DNA of 64,000 nt from Frigoribacterium sp. Leaf415 (GCF_001424645.1 NZ_LMQR01000001.1:1171301-1235300), one strand, 5' to 3'; positions 44,055 to 52,970 are shown, counted from the stretch's first letter. Numbers and translations: made by a program. The notes: generated by a model not told the origin, from the letters alone.

Positions 44055-45443
44055 TCAGGGGGCCGACACCTCGGTCGAGACCTTGTACCGGGCTCCGTGG
44101 TGTTCGTCCGGCAACCGGTCGCCGCGCCCGAACAGCTTCTGCCGCAGGGTGCCCGGTTCGTACTCGGTGGGATAGACGCCCCGGGCCTGGAGCACGGGGA
44201 TCACGTGCTCGACGACGTCCTCGAACGTGCCGGGCGTGATCGCGTAGGCCAGGTTGAAGCCGTCGACGTCGGTCTCGTCGACCCACTCCTGCAACTGGTC
44301 CGCGATCTCGTCGCCGGACCCGACGATGCGGGGCCCGAGACCGCCGATCCCCGCCGCCTCGGCGATGTCGCGGATCGTCCACTCCTTGCCCGTGTCGCCC
44401 TCCTGCGCCTGGAAGTTCGCGAGTGCCGACTGGATGGCGTTGCTCTCGACGTCACCCACGGGGTCGTCGAGCGAGTAGGTCGACAGGTCGACGCCCATCC
44501 AGCCCGACATCAGCGTCAGGGCCCCTTCGTGGGAGGCGTAGCGCCGGTACTCGTCGTGCTTGGCCCGGGCCGCCTCGGGGGTGGCGTCGGTGATGATCGT
44601 CAGCAACGTGTAGATGCGCGCCGAGTAGCGGTCCCGACCCGCGGCCTCGAGGGCGTCCCGGATCTTTCCGACGGTCGCGGCCAGGCGTTCCTTGGTCGGG
44701 GCTGCCACGAAGATCGACTCGGCGTTGCCGGCGGCGAAGCGGATGCCCCGCGGCGAGGCACCGGCCTGGTAGATGACGGGCGTGCGTTGAGGGCTGGGCT
44801 CGGCGATGTGGATGCCGGGCACCTTGTAGTACGTGCCGTCGTGGCCGATCTCGTGGACCTTCGTCGGGTCCGTGAAGACGCCCGACTCGCGATCGCGCAC
44901 GACGGCGTCGTCCTCCCACGACCCCTCCCACAACTTGTAGAGGACCTCGAGGTACTCGTCCGCCTGGTCGTAGCGGGTGTCGTGGTCGAGCTGGTCGTCG
45001 GCGCCCATGTTGCGGGCGGCGCTCGGCAGGTAGCCGGTGACGACGTTCCAGCCGACCCGCCCCTCGGTGAGGTGGTCGAGCGTGGACATGCGCCGCGCGA
45101 ACGGGTAGGGGTGCTCGTAGGCCGTGCCGGCCGTGATGCCGAAGCCGAGGTGCTCAGTCGCGGCGGCCATGGCCGAGACGAGCAGGACCGGGTCGCCGAC
45201 CGGTGTCTGGGTGCCGTTGCGCAGGGCCGCGTCGTGGTTGCCGCCGTAGACGTCGTAGGTGCCCAGCACGTCGGCGATGAAGAGGCCGTCGAAGACGCCC
45301 TTCTCGAGGAGGCGCGCGAGGGAGGTCCAGTAGCTCAGCTTCGTGTAGTCGGCCGAGCGGTCGTCGGGGTGCCGCCAGAGACCGGGGGACTGGTGCCCCA
45401 CGCAGTTCATGTCGAAGGCGTTGAACCGGATTCGTCGAGTCAT
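44055..45443 (-). CDS. Flavin-dependent monooxygenase, NtaA/SnaA/DszA type
   Basis: LLM-class (luciferase-like) monooxygenase, 462 residues, using FMNH2 supplied by a separate reductase. RRIRFNAFDMNCVGHQSPGLWRH at the N-terminus, DGLFIADVLGTYDVYGG, EGRVGWNVVTGYLPSAARN and IYQAGASPRGIRFAA are typical of the NtaA/DszA group that oxidises chelators, sulfur compounds or siderophores. No reductase or sulfonate transporter is adjacent, so the substrate is open. ATG 45441-45443 follows GAGGATGG. Divergent from the MFS gene. Confidence 0.88.
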   Translation of the reverse strand: MTRRIRFNAFDMNCVGHQSPGLWRHPDDRSADYTKLSYWTSLARLLEKGVFDGLFIADVLGTYDVYGGNHDAALRNGTQTPVGDPVLLVSAMAAATEHLGFGITAGTAYEHPYPFARRMSTLDHLTEGRVGWNVVTGYLPSAARNMGADDQLDHDTRYDQADEYLEVLYKLWEGSWEDDAVVRDRESGVFTDPTKVHEIGHDGTYYKVPGIHIAEPSPQRTPVIYQAGASPRGIRFAAGNAESIFVAAPTKERLAATVGKIRDALEAAGRDRYSARIYTLLTIITDATPEAARAKHDEYRRYASHEGALTLMSGWMGVDLSTYSLDDPVGDVESNAIQSALANFQAQEGDTGKEWTIRDIAEAAGIGGLGPRIVGSGDEIADQLQEWVDETDVDGFNLAYAITPGTFEDVVEHVIPVLQARGVYPTEYEPGTLRQKLFGRGDRLPDEHHGARYKVSTEVSAP

Positions 45444-45513
45444 GAGGCCATCCTCACGACCCGGGCTCGGGCTGTCGTCCGTGCCGACACACGACGTCAC
45501 ACTCCACGCCCCG

Positions 45514-45519
45514 TAGCCT
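45514..45519 (+). promoter_or_regulatory. -10 box of the first MFS transporter, leaderless type
   Basis: TAGCCT, 6 nt before GTG 45526. The in-frame GTG at 45520 would touch the box and is therefore less likely. Confidence 0.5.
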
Positions 45520-45525
45520 GTGTCG

Positions 45526-46737
45526 GTGCTCCCGTTCCGCCCCCGCGTCGCCGACGTCGACCGCCCCCGTCTCACCCGCGACGTCTACGTCCTCGGCGTG
45601 ATCGCCTTCTTCGTCATGGTCGGCTTCGGCGTGGTCGTCCCCGTCCTGCCGGTCTACGCCCGCAGCTTCGGCGTCGACCACGCCCTGGTGGGCGCCGTCC
45701 TCTCGGCCTTCGCCCTCATGCGCCTCGTGGCGAGCCCGTTCGTGGGGCGACTCATCGACCTGATGGGCGAGCGGGTCGTGCTCTCGGTGGGCATCGGCAT
45801 CGTGGCGCTGTCGAGCGGGCTCGCCGGGCTCGCCCAGACCTACCCGCAGCTGCTGCTGCTCCGAGGTGCGGGCGGCATCGGCTCGGCCATGTTCAGCATC
45901 GCGGCGATGACGTTGCTGCTCGGCGCGACCGACCCGTCGCTCCGGGCCCGGGCCGTCGGCTTCTACCAGGGCGGGTTCCTCGTCGGCGGCATGGCGGGGC
46001 CGGCACTCGGCGGACTGCTCGCCACCATCTCGTTGACGGCACCGTTCTTCTTCTACGCGGGCACGCTCGCCGTGGCCGGCCTGGTGGGCGTCGTGCTGTT
46101 GCGCCGGGCTCCGCAGCAGTCCTCGACGACCGTCACCGCGCCTCCGGTGTCCCTCGGGGTCGTGCTGCGCGACGTGCGGTTCCGGACCGCGTGCGTGGCC
46201 AACTTCGCGCAGGGCTGGTCGTCGCTGGGGGTGCGCAGCGCCCTCGTCCCCGTCCTCGTGGTCGAGGTCCTGCGCGGACCGACGGCGTGGACGGGCCTGC
46301 TCTTCGCCGCGTCGGCGGTGGCCCAGACCATCGCGCTGGCACCGGCCGCGCGCTTCGTCGACACGGTCGGCCGTCGACCGGCCGTGATCGGCGCGTTCGC
46401 GGTGGCCGCCGTGACCCTGTTCGCGGTGTCGCTCGCCCCGGACGTCTGGACCCTCGGCGCCCTGCTCTGCGTCTACGGCGTGGCGACGGCGTTCATGGGC
46501 ACCGCGCCGGCAGCGCTCGTCGGCGACGCCGCGGGCGCCCGGGGCGGTCGTCCGGTCGCGATCTTCTCGATGTGCTCCGACGTCGGGGCGATCGCCGGGC
46601 CGCTCGTCGCCGGACTGTTGGTCGACACGGTCTCGTACCCCGCGGCGTTCGGCGTGGCGGCCGTCCTGCTGGCGGTGGCGGCCGGGGCGGCGGTGCGTCT
46701 GCCCCGGACCACCACCGCCGCGCCGACCCCCGCCTGA
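45526..46737 (+). CDS. MFS drug/metabolite efflux transporter (DHA1-like)
   Basis: Twelve-helix major facilitator of about 403 residues. Motif A is in FVGRLIDLMGERV (about residues 68-80), motif C-like glycine-rich QGGFLVGGMAGPALGGLL (about 150-167) marks an antiporter. The substrate is unknown. GTG 45526 is chosen from the leaderless promoter geometry; GTG 45520 is two codons upstream. The gene is convergent with the second MFS gene, with their stop codons adjacent. Confidence 0.85.
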   Translation: MLPFRPRVADVDRPRLTRDVYVLGVIAFFVMVGFGVVVPVLPVYARSFGVDHALVGAVLSAFALMRLVASPFVGRLIDLMGERVVLSVGIGIVALSSGLAGLAQTYPQLLLLRGAGGIGSAMFSIAAMTLLLGATDPSLRARAVGFYQGGFLVGGMAGPALGGLLATISLTAPFFFYAGTLAVAGLVGVVLLRRAPQQSSTTVTAPPVSLGVVLRDVRFRTACVANFAQGWSSLGVRSALVPVLVVEVLRGPTAWTGLLFAASAVAQTIALAPAARFVDTVGRRPAVIGAFAVAAVTLFAVSLAPDVWTLGALLCVYGVATAFMGTAPAALVGDAAGARGGRPVAIFSMCSDVGAIAGPLVAGLLVDTVSYPAAFGVAAVLLAVAAGAAVRLPRTTTAAPTPA

Positions 46738-48195
46738 TCAGCCGAGGTGCACGGGCGCCTCGGTGGGCAGCAGGTCCTCCTTGCGGCCACGGATCAGGAA
46801 GAACGAGATCGGCGCCGCGAGCAGCATGGCGATCGCGGCGGCGAGGAACGCCACCGAGTAGCCGTCGACCAGCGCACCGAGCGGCCCGCCCACCGCCGAC
46901 GTCGAGGACGCGACGGCCCCGGCGTAGAGGTTCGTGAACACGGCGAGACCGATCGATCCGCCGATCTGCATCATGGCGTTCGAGGTCGCGCTGGCGGCAC
47001 CGGCGTCGTGCGGCGCGACCCGGCTGAGCGCCAGGTTCTGCATGGGCACGAAGACCCCGGCGAGGCCGACGCCCATGACGAGCAGGGCCGGCAGCACCTG
47101 CACCGCGTACGAGCCGTCGGCCGTGATCTGCGTGGCGAGCCAGAGCAGCCCCGCCCCGGCGACGAGCGGCCCGACGATCATCATCGGGCGAGGGCCGACG
47201 ACCGGCAGCAGCTTGGTCAGCAGGGGAGCGCAGACCATGATGACGAGCGTCATCGGCAGGCTGGCGAGCCCCGCCTCGAGCGGACCGAAGCCGAGCACGA
47301 TCTGCAGGTGAAAGGTCAGGTAGAGCAGGGCGCCGATCATGACGCTCCCGACGATCAACTGCACCAGGAAGGCCCCGCCCCGGACGCGGTCGGCGAGCAC
47401 GCGCATCGGCAGCAGCGGGTGGTCGCTCCGTCGCTCGACGACGACGAACAGGGCGAGCAGGCCGGCCCCCAGGGCGATGAAACCGATGACGACGGCCGAC
47501 CCCCAGCCGTCCTCGGCCCGGGTGAAGCCGTAGACGAGGCTCGCGAGGCCGGCGGCGACGACGATCGTCCCGACGACGTCGAGACGGTTGCGTCCCTCGG
47601 CCCGGCTCTCGCTCACCACGAAGGCGGCGGCGACGATGGCGACGAGCACGATGGGCACGTTGACGAGCAGGCACCAGCGCCAGCTGACGAACTCGGTCAG
47701 CACTCCGCCGAGCACGAGTCCGACGGCGGCACCCGCGCCCGAGATGGCACCGAAGACGGCGAAGGCGGTGTTCCGGTCCCGGCCGGACGCGAAGGTCGTG
47801 GTGAGCACGGCGAGGGCCGCGGGGGCGAGCAGGGCGGCGAACACGCCCTGGAGGCCGCGGGCGAGGATGAGCTCGCCCCCGGTCTGCACGAGGCCGCCGA
47901 ACGCCGAGGCGGCCCCGAAGCCGACCATGCCGACGATGAAGGTGCGCTTGCGCCCCCAGAAGTCGGCGATGCGGCCGCCGAGCAGCAGCAGGGCGCCGAA
48001 CGCGAGCGCGTAGGCCGTGACGACCCACTGGCGGTTCTCGTCGCTGAGGCCGAGGTCGGCCTGGGCGTCAGGCAGGGCGATGTTGACGATGGTGCCGTCG
48101 AGGACGACGACGAGTTGCGCGAGGGCGACGATGACGAGCACCCACCAGCGGCGCGACGAGCGCGTCTCGGTGGGAGCGGGGGCGACGGTGGTCAC
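46738..48195 (-). CDS. MFS transporter, DHA2 (14-helix) family
   Basis: EmrB/QacA-type multidrug exporter of 485 residues. VVVLDGTIVNIALPDAQADL (motif D1, about 27-46), LLLGGRIADFWGRKRTFI (motif A) and GLVLGGVLTEFVSWRW (motif C) are plain. GTG 48193-48195 follows ACAGG. A TetR-type regulator is divergent at 81 bp, with a 20-bp palindrome in between, the classic arrangement for drug-induced derepression. Confidence 0.9.
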   Translation of the reverse strand: MTTVAPAPTETRSSRRWWVLVIVALAQLVVVLDGTIVNIALPDAQADLGLSDENRQWVVTAYALAFGALLLLGGRIADFWGRKRTFIVGMVGFGAASAFGGLVQTGGELILARGLQGVFAALLAPAALAVLTTTFASGRDRNTAFAVFGAISGAGAAVGLVLGGVLTEFVSWRWCLLVNVPIVLVAIVAAAFVVSESRAEGRNRLDVVGTIVVAAGLASLVYGFTRAEDGWGSAVVIGFIALGAGLLALFVVVERRSDHPLLPMRVLADRVRGGAFLVQLIVGSVMIGALLYLTFHLQIVLGFGPLEAGLASLPMTLVIMVCAPLLTKLLPVVGPRPMMIVGPLVAGAGLLWLATQITADGSYAVQVLPALLVMGVGLAGVFVPMQNLALSRVAPHDAGAASATSNAMMQIGGSIGLAVFTNLYAGAVASSTSAVGGPLGALVDGYSVAFLAAAIAMLLAAPISFFLIRGRKEDLLPTEAPVHLG

Positions 48196-48231
48196 TGCGG
48201 TACCTGTTTCTCTGAGGGGACGACGAATCAC

Positions 48232-48251
48232 CCTACCTACTAGTTGGTTGG
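48232..48251. promoter_or_regulatory. TetR-type operator between MFS and regulator genes
   Basis: CCTACCTACTAGTTGGTTGG matches its own reverse complement at 16 of 20 positions, centred on CTAG. It lies over the -35 region of the regulator gene, so it could repress both directions. Confidence 0.75.
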
Positions 48252-48264
48252 TTCGTAAGTCGGC

Positions 48265-48270
48265 TACGGT
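48265..48270 (+). promoter_or_regulatory. -10 box of the TetR gene, leaderless type
   Basis: TACGGT, 6 nt before ATG 48277. The operator lies 13 bp upstream. Confidence 0.55.
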
Positions 48271-48276
48271 GATCCG

Positions 48277-48849
48277 ATGCGAACCGATGCCGCCGAGACC
48301 CGTCGAGCCATCCTCGAGGCCGCGACCGCCGAGTTCTCGCGACACGGGCTGGCCGGGTCGCGCGTGGACCGCATCGCGGCCGAGGCCGGCTGCAGCAAGG
48401 AGCGCCTCTACGCGAACTTCGGCGACAAGCGTTCGCTCTTCACGACCGTCCTCAACGGCACCTTCGAGACGATGGGCGACGCGGCGTCGCGCCCGGCCGA
48501 GAGCATCGAGGAGTTCGCCCTCGCCGTCTTCGACCACATGCAGGCCCACCCCGACCACAGCCGACTGATCGCCTGGGCCCGACTCGAGGGAGAGCACGAC
48601 TGGGAGGCCTCGGTCCCCACCCTGCGCGCCGTCCAGGACGCGGCCCTGTCCCAACTCGACCGCCTCCGTGACGACCCGGCCGTGACGGTGTCCTGGAGCA
48701 GCGACGACATCTTCGCCCTCGTCATGTCGCTCGCCCGCGCCTGGCAGAACCTCCCCGGTCTCGGCGAGGCACACCCCGGTGTGGTCCTCGACCCCGCCCT
48801 GCAGCGCGAGATCGTGCGCGAGGCCGTGCGGCGCCTCACCACCGCCTGA
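48277..48849 (+). CDS. TetR/AcrR-family transcriptional regulator
   Basis: Repressor of 190 residues with the N-terminal HTH in TRRAILEAATAEFSRHGLAG and VDRIAAEAGCSKERLYANFGDK (about 8-55), then a helical ligand-binding domain. It likely controls the divergent DHA2 transporter and itself. Translation probably starts at the mRNA 5' end. Ligand unknown. Confidence 0.9.
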   Translation: MRTDAAETRRAILEAATAEFSRHGLAGSRVDRIAAEAGCSKERLYANFGDKRSLFTTVLNGTFETMGDAASRPAESIEEFALAVFDHMQAHPDHSRLIAWARLEGEHDWEASVPTLRAVQDAALSQLDRLRDDPAVTVSWSSDDIFALVMSLARAWQNLPGLGEAHPGVVLDPALQREIVREAVRRLTTA

Positions 48850-48881
48850 GCCGCGCCCGAGGCAGCCGACCGCACCGACGA

Positions 48882-48923
48882 CGAAGGAGGCGCGCCCCGG
48901 TCACCCGGGACGCGCCTCCTTCG
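48882..48923. terminator. Bidirectional terminator built from the dispersed motif
   Basis: Arms CGAAGGAGGCGCG (48882-48894) and CGCGCCTCCTTCG (48911-48923) with an inner 5-bp stem and a TCAC loop. It separates the convergent tetR and ndh genes. It contains one copy of GGAGGCGCG in each orientation. Confidence 0.85.
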
Positions 48924-48938
48924 CACGGTCGGTCGCGT

Positions 48939-50270
48939 CTACTTCTTCGCGTCGACCTTCGGGGTCACCTTGAGGAAGCCCGCGCGCGGGTCGCCGAGGC
49001 CGACCAGCGGAGTCGTGTCGCGGCCGCCGACGAAGTTCGTCACCCAGCCGGACAGGATGCGGAACTTGCGGTTGAGCGTCGGCATCGCGTACAGGTGGTA
49101 GCCGCGGTGGGCCATCCAGGCCGGCACGTTCTTGAGCTGCAGGCCGAACATGCTGGCCGCGCCCTTGCCGATGCCGTAGCTCGCCACGGTGCCGAGGGAC
49201 TCGTGGCGGTACTCCTTGACGGGCTCGCCCGAGAGGGTGGCGATGACGTTGTCGGCCACGGTGACCGCCTGGCGCACGGCGTTCTGCGCGTTCGGCGGGT
49301 AGTACGCGGGCTGCTTCTCGGCGAGGAGGTCGGGGACCTGCGCGCCGTCGCCGAGAGCCCAGACGCCGTCGAGCTTCTGGCCGTCCTCGGTCTGCACCTG
49401 CAGCGTCGCGCTGACGTTGACGTGCCCCTTCGGGCCGAGGGGCAGGCCCATGTCGCCCAGGACCGGGTTCGGCTTGACGCCGGCCGTCCACACGATCGTG
49501 CCCGCGGGGATGGTCTCGCCGTCGCTCAGCACGACGTCGCCGTCGATGCACGAGGGCATCGTCGTCTTGAGGCGGATGTCGATGCCGCGGCCGCGCAGCT
49601 GGCCGAGGGTCCACTTCGAGAGCTCGGGGCCGACCTCGGGGGCGACGCGGTCGAGGGCCTCGACCAGCACGAAGCGCAGTTCGTCGCGCGACAGGTTGGG
49701 GAACGTGTCGACTGCCGAGTTCGCGGCGTCGGACAGCTCGGCGAGGGCCTCGACGCCGGTGTAGCCGCCACCGACGAAGACGACGGTCAGGAGCTTGCGA
49801 CGGACGGCGGGGTCCTTGACGCTGGCCGCCTCGGCGATGTTGCCGAGGATGCGGTCACGCACGTACTGCGCCTCTTCGACGCTCTTGAAGCCGACGCCGT
49901 TCTCGGCGAGTCCCGGGGTCGGGAAGGTGCGGGTGACCGCACCGAGGGCGACGACCAGCTGGTCGTAGGCGATGTCGCTCGACTCGCCGTCCGCACTGGT
50001 GACGGTGACCTTCTTGGCCTCGCTGTCGAGCCCGGTGACGGACGCCTCGACGACCTTCGTGCGCTTGAGCGTCTTGCGCAGCGGCACGGTGACGTCGCGC
50101 GCGGCGATGTGGCCACCGGCGACCTCGGGCAAGAACGGCTGGTAGGTGAAGTACGGAGCCTGGTCGACGAGGGTGATGCTCGCCGCCTGGGGTGGGTGTC
50201 GCTTCTGCAGTTCGAGTGCAGTGGTGAGCCCGGCGGAACCGCCGCCGAGAATTACGATTCGCTTGGTCAT
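48939..50270 (-). CDS. ndh: Type II NADH dehydrogenase
   Basis: Single-subunit FAD enzyme passing electrons from NADH to menaquinone at the membrane without proton pumping. The 443 residues have the FAD Rossmann motif VILGGGSAGLTTAL (about 6-19), the NAD motif VVFVGGGYTGVEALAEL (about 165) and VWALGDGAQVPD (about 304). The C-terminal amphipathic tail is present. ATG 50268-50270 follows GGGAGGAAC. No other respiratory genes are beside it. Confidence 0.93.
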   Translation of the reverse strand: MTKRIVILGGGSAGLTTALELQKRHPPQAASITLVDQAPYFTYQPFLPEVAGGHIAARDVTVPLRKTLKRTKVVEASVTGLDSEAKKVTVTSADGESSDIAYDQLVVALGAVTRTFPTPGLAENGVGFKSVEEAQYVRDRILGNIAEAASVKDPAVRRKLLTVVFVGGGYTGVEALAELSDAANSAVDTFPNLSRDELRFVLVEALDRVAPEVGPELSKWTLGQLRGRGIDIRLKTTMPSCIDGDVVLSDGETIPAGTIVWTAGVKPNPVLGDMGLPLGPKGHVNVSATLQVQTEDGQKLDGVWALGDGAQVPDLLAEKQPAYYPPNAQNAVRQAVTVADNVIATLSGEPVKEYRHESLGTVASYGIGKGAASMFGLQLKNVPAWMAHRGYHLYAMPTLNRKFRILSGWVTNFVGGRDTTPLVGLGDPRAGFLKVTPKVDAKK

Positions 50271-50382
50271 GTATGTGTTCCTCCCTCAGACGACCGTACC
50301 CCCGGGGCCGGTCGACGGGACGCCACGCGCCGAACGGCCCGGCACCCGCAGGGGCCGGGCCGGGCGCCGGAGGGCGGTGGGG

Positions 50383-50670
50383 TCAGCGGCCGCCGTCGAC
50401 GTCGCTCTGCGTGAACGCCCCGTCGGGCTCGCCGTCGTGGGGTCCGCCGTCCGCGGCGGGCTCGTCCGGCACCTGGGCGTCGACGTACGAACCGTCGCCC
50501 TCGCTCGTGCCGGATTCCTCGGTGTAGGTGCCGTCGGCCTCGCCGTCGTGCGGACCACGGGTGCGGGCACCGCCCTCGAGGTCGTCGTCGACGTAGGAGC
50601 CGTCCTCGCCCGAGGTGGGTCCGCCCGTGCTCGACCGGTCGTGCTCGTGGTGGTTGGCGTCGCTGCCCAT
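50383..50670 (-). CDS. Acidic small protein with four degenerate repeats
   Basis: A 95-residue, hydrophilic, strongly acidic protein without membrane segments. A motif of about ten residues recurs: GEDGSYVDDD, EADGTYTEES, EGDGSYVDAQ and EPDGAFTQSD, twice led by GPHDGE. The N-terminus is His-rich (ANHHEHD). ATG 50668-50670 follows GAGGCAG. I recognise no family; the DGSY repeats resemble small uncharacterised actinobacterial proteins. Function unknown. Confidence 0.72.
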   Translation of the reverse strand: MGSDANHHEHDRSSTGGPTSGEDGSYVDDDLEGGARTRGPHDGEADGTYTEESGTSEGDGSYVDAQVPDEPAADGGPHDGEPDGAFTQSDVDGGR

Positions 50671-50767
50671 GGGTGCTGCCTCTCGTCGGTGTCGGTCGGC
50701 GTCCTCGCCGCCCGTGCCGCTCACCCTAGACCGACGCGACCACGGTCGACCGGGCGGAGCGGTCGCG

Positions 50768-51745
50768 TCAGAACCCCTCGTTCTCGCGCGTCACGTAGGG
50801 CGACTCGAGCGCGTCCAGCTCGTCGTCGGTGAGCCACAGGTCGACCGAGGCCACGGCGTCGTCGAGGTGCTGCATCTTCGTGGCTCCGACGATGGGCGAG
50901 GTGACCGCGTCCTGCTGCCGCACCCAGGCCAGGGCGACCTGTGCGCGCGAGACGCCCCGCGCCTCCGCGACGTCGGCGACGGCCCGGGCGACCGCACGGT
51001 CGCCGTCCTCGCGCTGCTTGTAGAGCGTCTGACCGAAGCGGTCGGTCTCGGTCCGGGCCGTGGTGGCGTCCCAGTCGCGGGTCAGCTTCCCGCGGGCCAG
51101 GGGCGACCAGGGAAGCACGCCGACGCCCTGGTCGACGCAGTACGGGTGCATCTCACGTTCTTCCTCGCGCTGGATCAGGTTGTACTGGTCCTGCATCGAG
51201 ACGAAGCGAGTCCAGCCGCCGAGGTCGGCCGCGTGCTGCATCGTGGCGAACTGCCAGGCCCACATGCTCGAGGCGCCGATGTAGCGGGCCTTTCCTGCCT
51301 TGACGACGTCGTGAAGCGCCTCCATCGTCTCCTCCACCGGCACCTCGGGGTCGAAGCGGTGGATCTGGTACAGGTCGACGTAGTCGGTGCCGAGCCGGCG
51401 CAGGCTGTCGTCGATCGCGCTCATCACGTGGCCCCGGCTGAGCCCGGCGCCGTTGGGCCCGGGGCGCATGCGCCCGTGCACCTTGGTCGCCAGCACGACC
51501 TCCTCGCGGGTGGCGAAGTCGCGCAGCGCCCGGCCGACGATCTCCTCGCTGGTGCCGTCCGAGTAGACGTCCGCGGTGTCGAAGGTCGTGATGCCGAGCT
51601 CGAGCGCCCGCGCGATGAACGGGCGGCTCTCGTCCTCGGGCAGGCTCCACTCGTGCGTGCCGCGGTCGGGCACGCCGTAGCTCATGCAGCCGAGGGTCAC
51701 CGCCGAGACGGTCAGGCCGCTCGTGCCCAGTCGTGCGTACTCCAT
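50768..51745 (-). CDS. Aldo/keto reductase
   Basis: NADPH-dependent oxidoreductase of the AKR superfamily, 325 residues. The catalytic tetrad is visible as D in FDTADVYSDG, Y in the same stretch, K in VLATKVHGR and H in YQIHRFD. TSEEIVGRAL and GVLPWSPLARGKLT mark the YajO/Tas-like group. ATG 51743-51745 follows GAGAGGGA. Substrate unknown. Confidence 0.9.
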   Translation of the reverse strand: MEYARLGTSGLTVSAVTLGCMSYGVPDRGTHEWSLPEDESRPFIARALELGITTFDTADVYSDGTSEEIVGRALRDFATREEVVLATKVHGRMRPGPNGAGLSRGHVMSAIDDSLRRLGTDYVDLYQIHRFDPEVPVEETMEALHDVVKAGKARYIGASSMWAWQFATMQHAADLGGWTRFVSMQDQYNLIQREEEREMHPYCVDQGVGVLPWSPLARGKLTRDWDATTARTETDRFGQTLYKQREDGDRAVARAVADVAEARGVSRAQVALAWVRQQDAVTSPIVGATKMQHLDDAVASVDLWLTDDELDALESPYVTRENEGF

Positions 51746-51799
51746 GTGTGGTCCCTCTCGTCGTGGGGCGGGGCACCGGCGGCCGCGCCGACTGCGACC

Positions 51800-52717
51800 C
51801 TACGCGCGGGGCGGCGCGGCCCGACCCGCGGTCGACGCGTCGCCGCGGACGACGGAGGCGGCGTGTCGGAGCGCACGCCGCGCCTCCGGCGTCCAGGGCG
51901 CGCCGACGAAGACGTGGAACGCTCCGCGGTAGAGCCGCAACTCGGCGCGTCCACCCGCAGCGGTCACGCCGCGGACCAGCCGCTTCACGTCGGGCGTGAG
52001 CAGGTCGCGGTCGCCGGCGTAGGCGGACACGGGCGGCAGACCCGAGAGATCGCCCCGCACCGGACTGACCTCGGGCGAGGCCGGGTCGCGGTCGCCGGCC
52101 CACCATCGACCCGCCGCGACGAGGCCGTCGCGCCCCAGCATGGGGTCGAGCGGTGCGACCTCGTCCACCGCGGGGGAGTCGAGCAGGGCGTCCACCCACG
52201 GCGAGAAGAGCACGAGGGCGTCCGGCACCGGCCGACCGGCGTCGCGTTCCCGCATCGCCGCGACGAGGGCGAGCGCCCCGCCCGCCGAGTCGCCGGCCAC
52301 GACGACCCGGGACGGGGAGGCGCGGCGCACGTCCTCGAGGACGGCGTCCAGCAGCGGCAGCACCTCGTCCACGTCGTGGGCCGGGGCGAGCCCGTAGAGC
52401 GGCACCGTCACGACGGCCCCGGAGGCGCGGACCAGTCGGGCGAGGAGGTCCCAGTGCGTGGTCAGGACGGGGTGCACGTAGGCGCCGCCGTGCAGGTAGA
52501 CGACGTGCACGCCGCTCGGGGCCCGACGCGGCCGGAGGGTGACGACGCGGACCTCGCCGACCCGCGCCTCCTCGACGGTCGCGACCCGCCGCACTGCCCG
52601 CGTGACCGGGGCCCCGGAGCCCTGACGGGCGATGGAACGCACCAGGGAGTCCTCGGTCTCGGTCGAGCGGGGGCGGAAGCGTAGCAGGGCACGCGTGGCG
52701 GCCATCGAGAGCGACAT
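51800..52717 (-). CDS. Alpha/beta-hydrolase, HSL-type esterase
   Basis: Carboxylesterase of 305 residues. HGGAY (about 76, oxyanion hole), GDSAGGALA (about 145, nucleophile) and the acid in DRDLLTP with a final FHVFVG histidine form a hormone-sensitive-lipase type site. ATG 52715-52717 lies 6 nt after TAGGGT (52724-52729), a leaderless layout. A near end-to-end neighbour of the aldo/keto reductase on the same strand. Confidence 0.88.
   Translation of the reverse strand: MSLSMAATRALLRFRPRSTETEDSLVRSIARQGSGAPVTRAVRRVATVEEARVGEVRVVTLRPRRAPSGVHVVYLHGGAYVHPVLTTHWDLLARLVRASGAVVTVPLYGLAPAHDVDEVLPLLDAVLEDVRRASPSRVVVAGDSAGGALALVAAMRERDAGRPVPDALVLFSPWVDALLDSPAVDEVAPLDPMLGRDGLVAAGRWWAGDRDPASPEVSPVRGDLSGLPPVSAYAGDRDLLTPDVKRLVRGVTAAGGRAELRLYRGAFHVFVGAPWTPEARRALRHAASVVRGDASTAGRAAPPRA
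52559..52572 (-). repeat. Dispersed 14-mer, copy 7
   Basis: Exact reverse-complement copy in the esterase gene, encoding EEARV. Confidence 0.8.
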
Positions 52718-52723
52718 GTCACG

Positions 52724-52729
52724 ACCCTA
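52724..52729 (-). promoter_or_regulatory. -10 box of the esterase, leaderless type
   Basis: Minus-strand TAGGGT, 6 nt before ATG. Confidence 0.5.
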
Positions 52730-52782
52730 CGCACGTGCCGGGGGAGGGCGGGCGACCCGGGAACCCGACCCGGGAACCAAGG

Positions 52783-52813
52783 AAGGCCCGGACACCTGAG
52801 GTGTTCGGGCCTT
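52783..52813 (-). terminator. Terminator of tRNA-Leu
   Basis: A 14-bp stem with one G-T pair and a TGA loop (52783-52796 with 52800-52813), followed on the minus strand by a CCTTCC run. Confidence 0.8.
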
Positions 52814-52885
52814 CCGTCGCTTGCGAACAAGCATCTGTCTCAACACAGATCTGGTGAAACTTCTCTCGGGAGAGCATGTTTCGAG

Positions 52886-52970
52886 TGTCCGAGGGGGGAC
52901 TTGAACCCCCACGCCCTATACGGGCACTAGCACCTCAAGCTAGCGCGTCTGCCATTTCCGCCACCCGGAC
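52886..52970 (-). tRNA. tRNA-Leu (anticodon GAG)
   Basis: Class II tRNA with a long variable arm, 85 nt without encoded CCA. The acceptor pairs GTCCGGG with CTCGGAC, and the anticodon stem CTAGC/GCTAG holds the loop TTGAGGT, giving GAG, which reads CUC and CUU. The T-arm contains GGTTCAAGTCC. No tRNA-associated integrase or att-like repeat lies next to it. Confidence 0.95.

Noticed and set aside
52886..52970. tRNA-Leu as an integration site for a genomic island
   Set aside because: No integrase lies beside it and no repeat of the tRNA 3' end was seen nearby.
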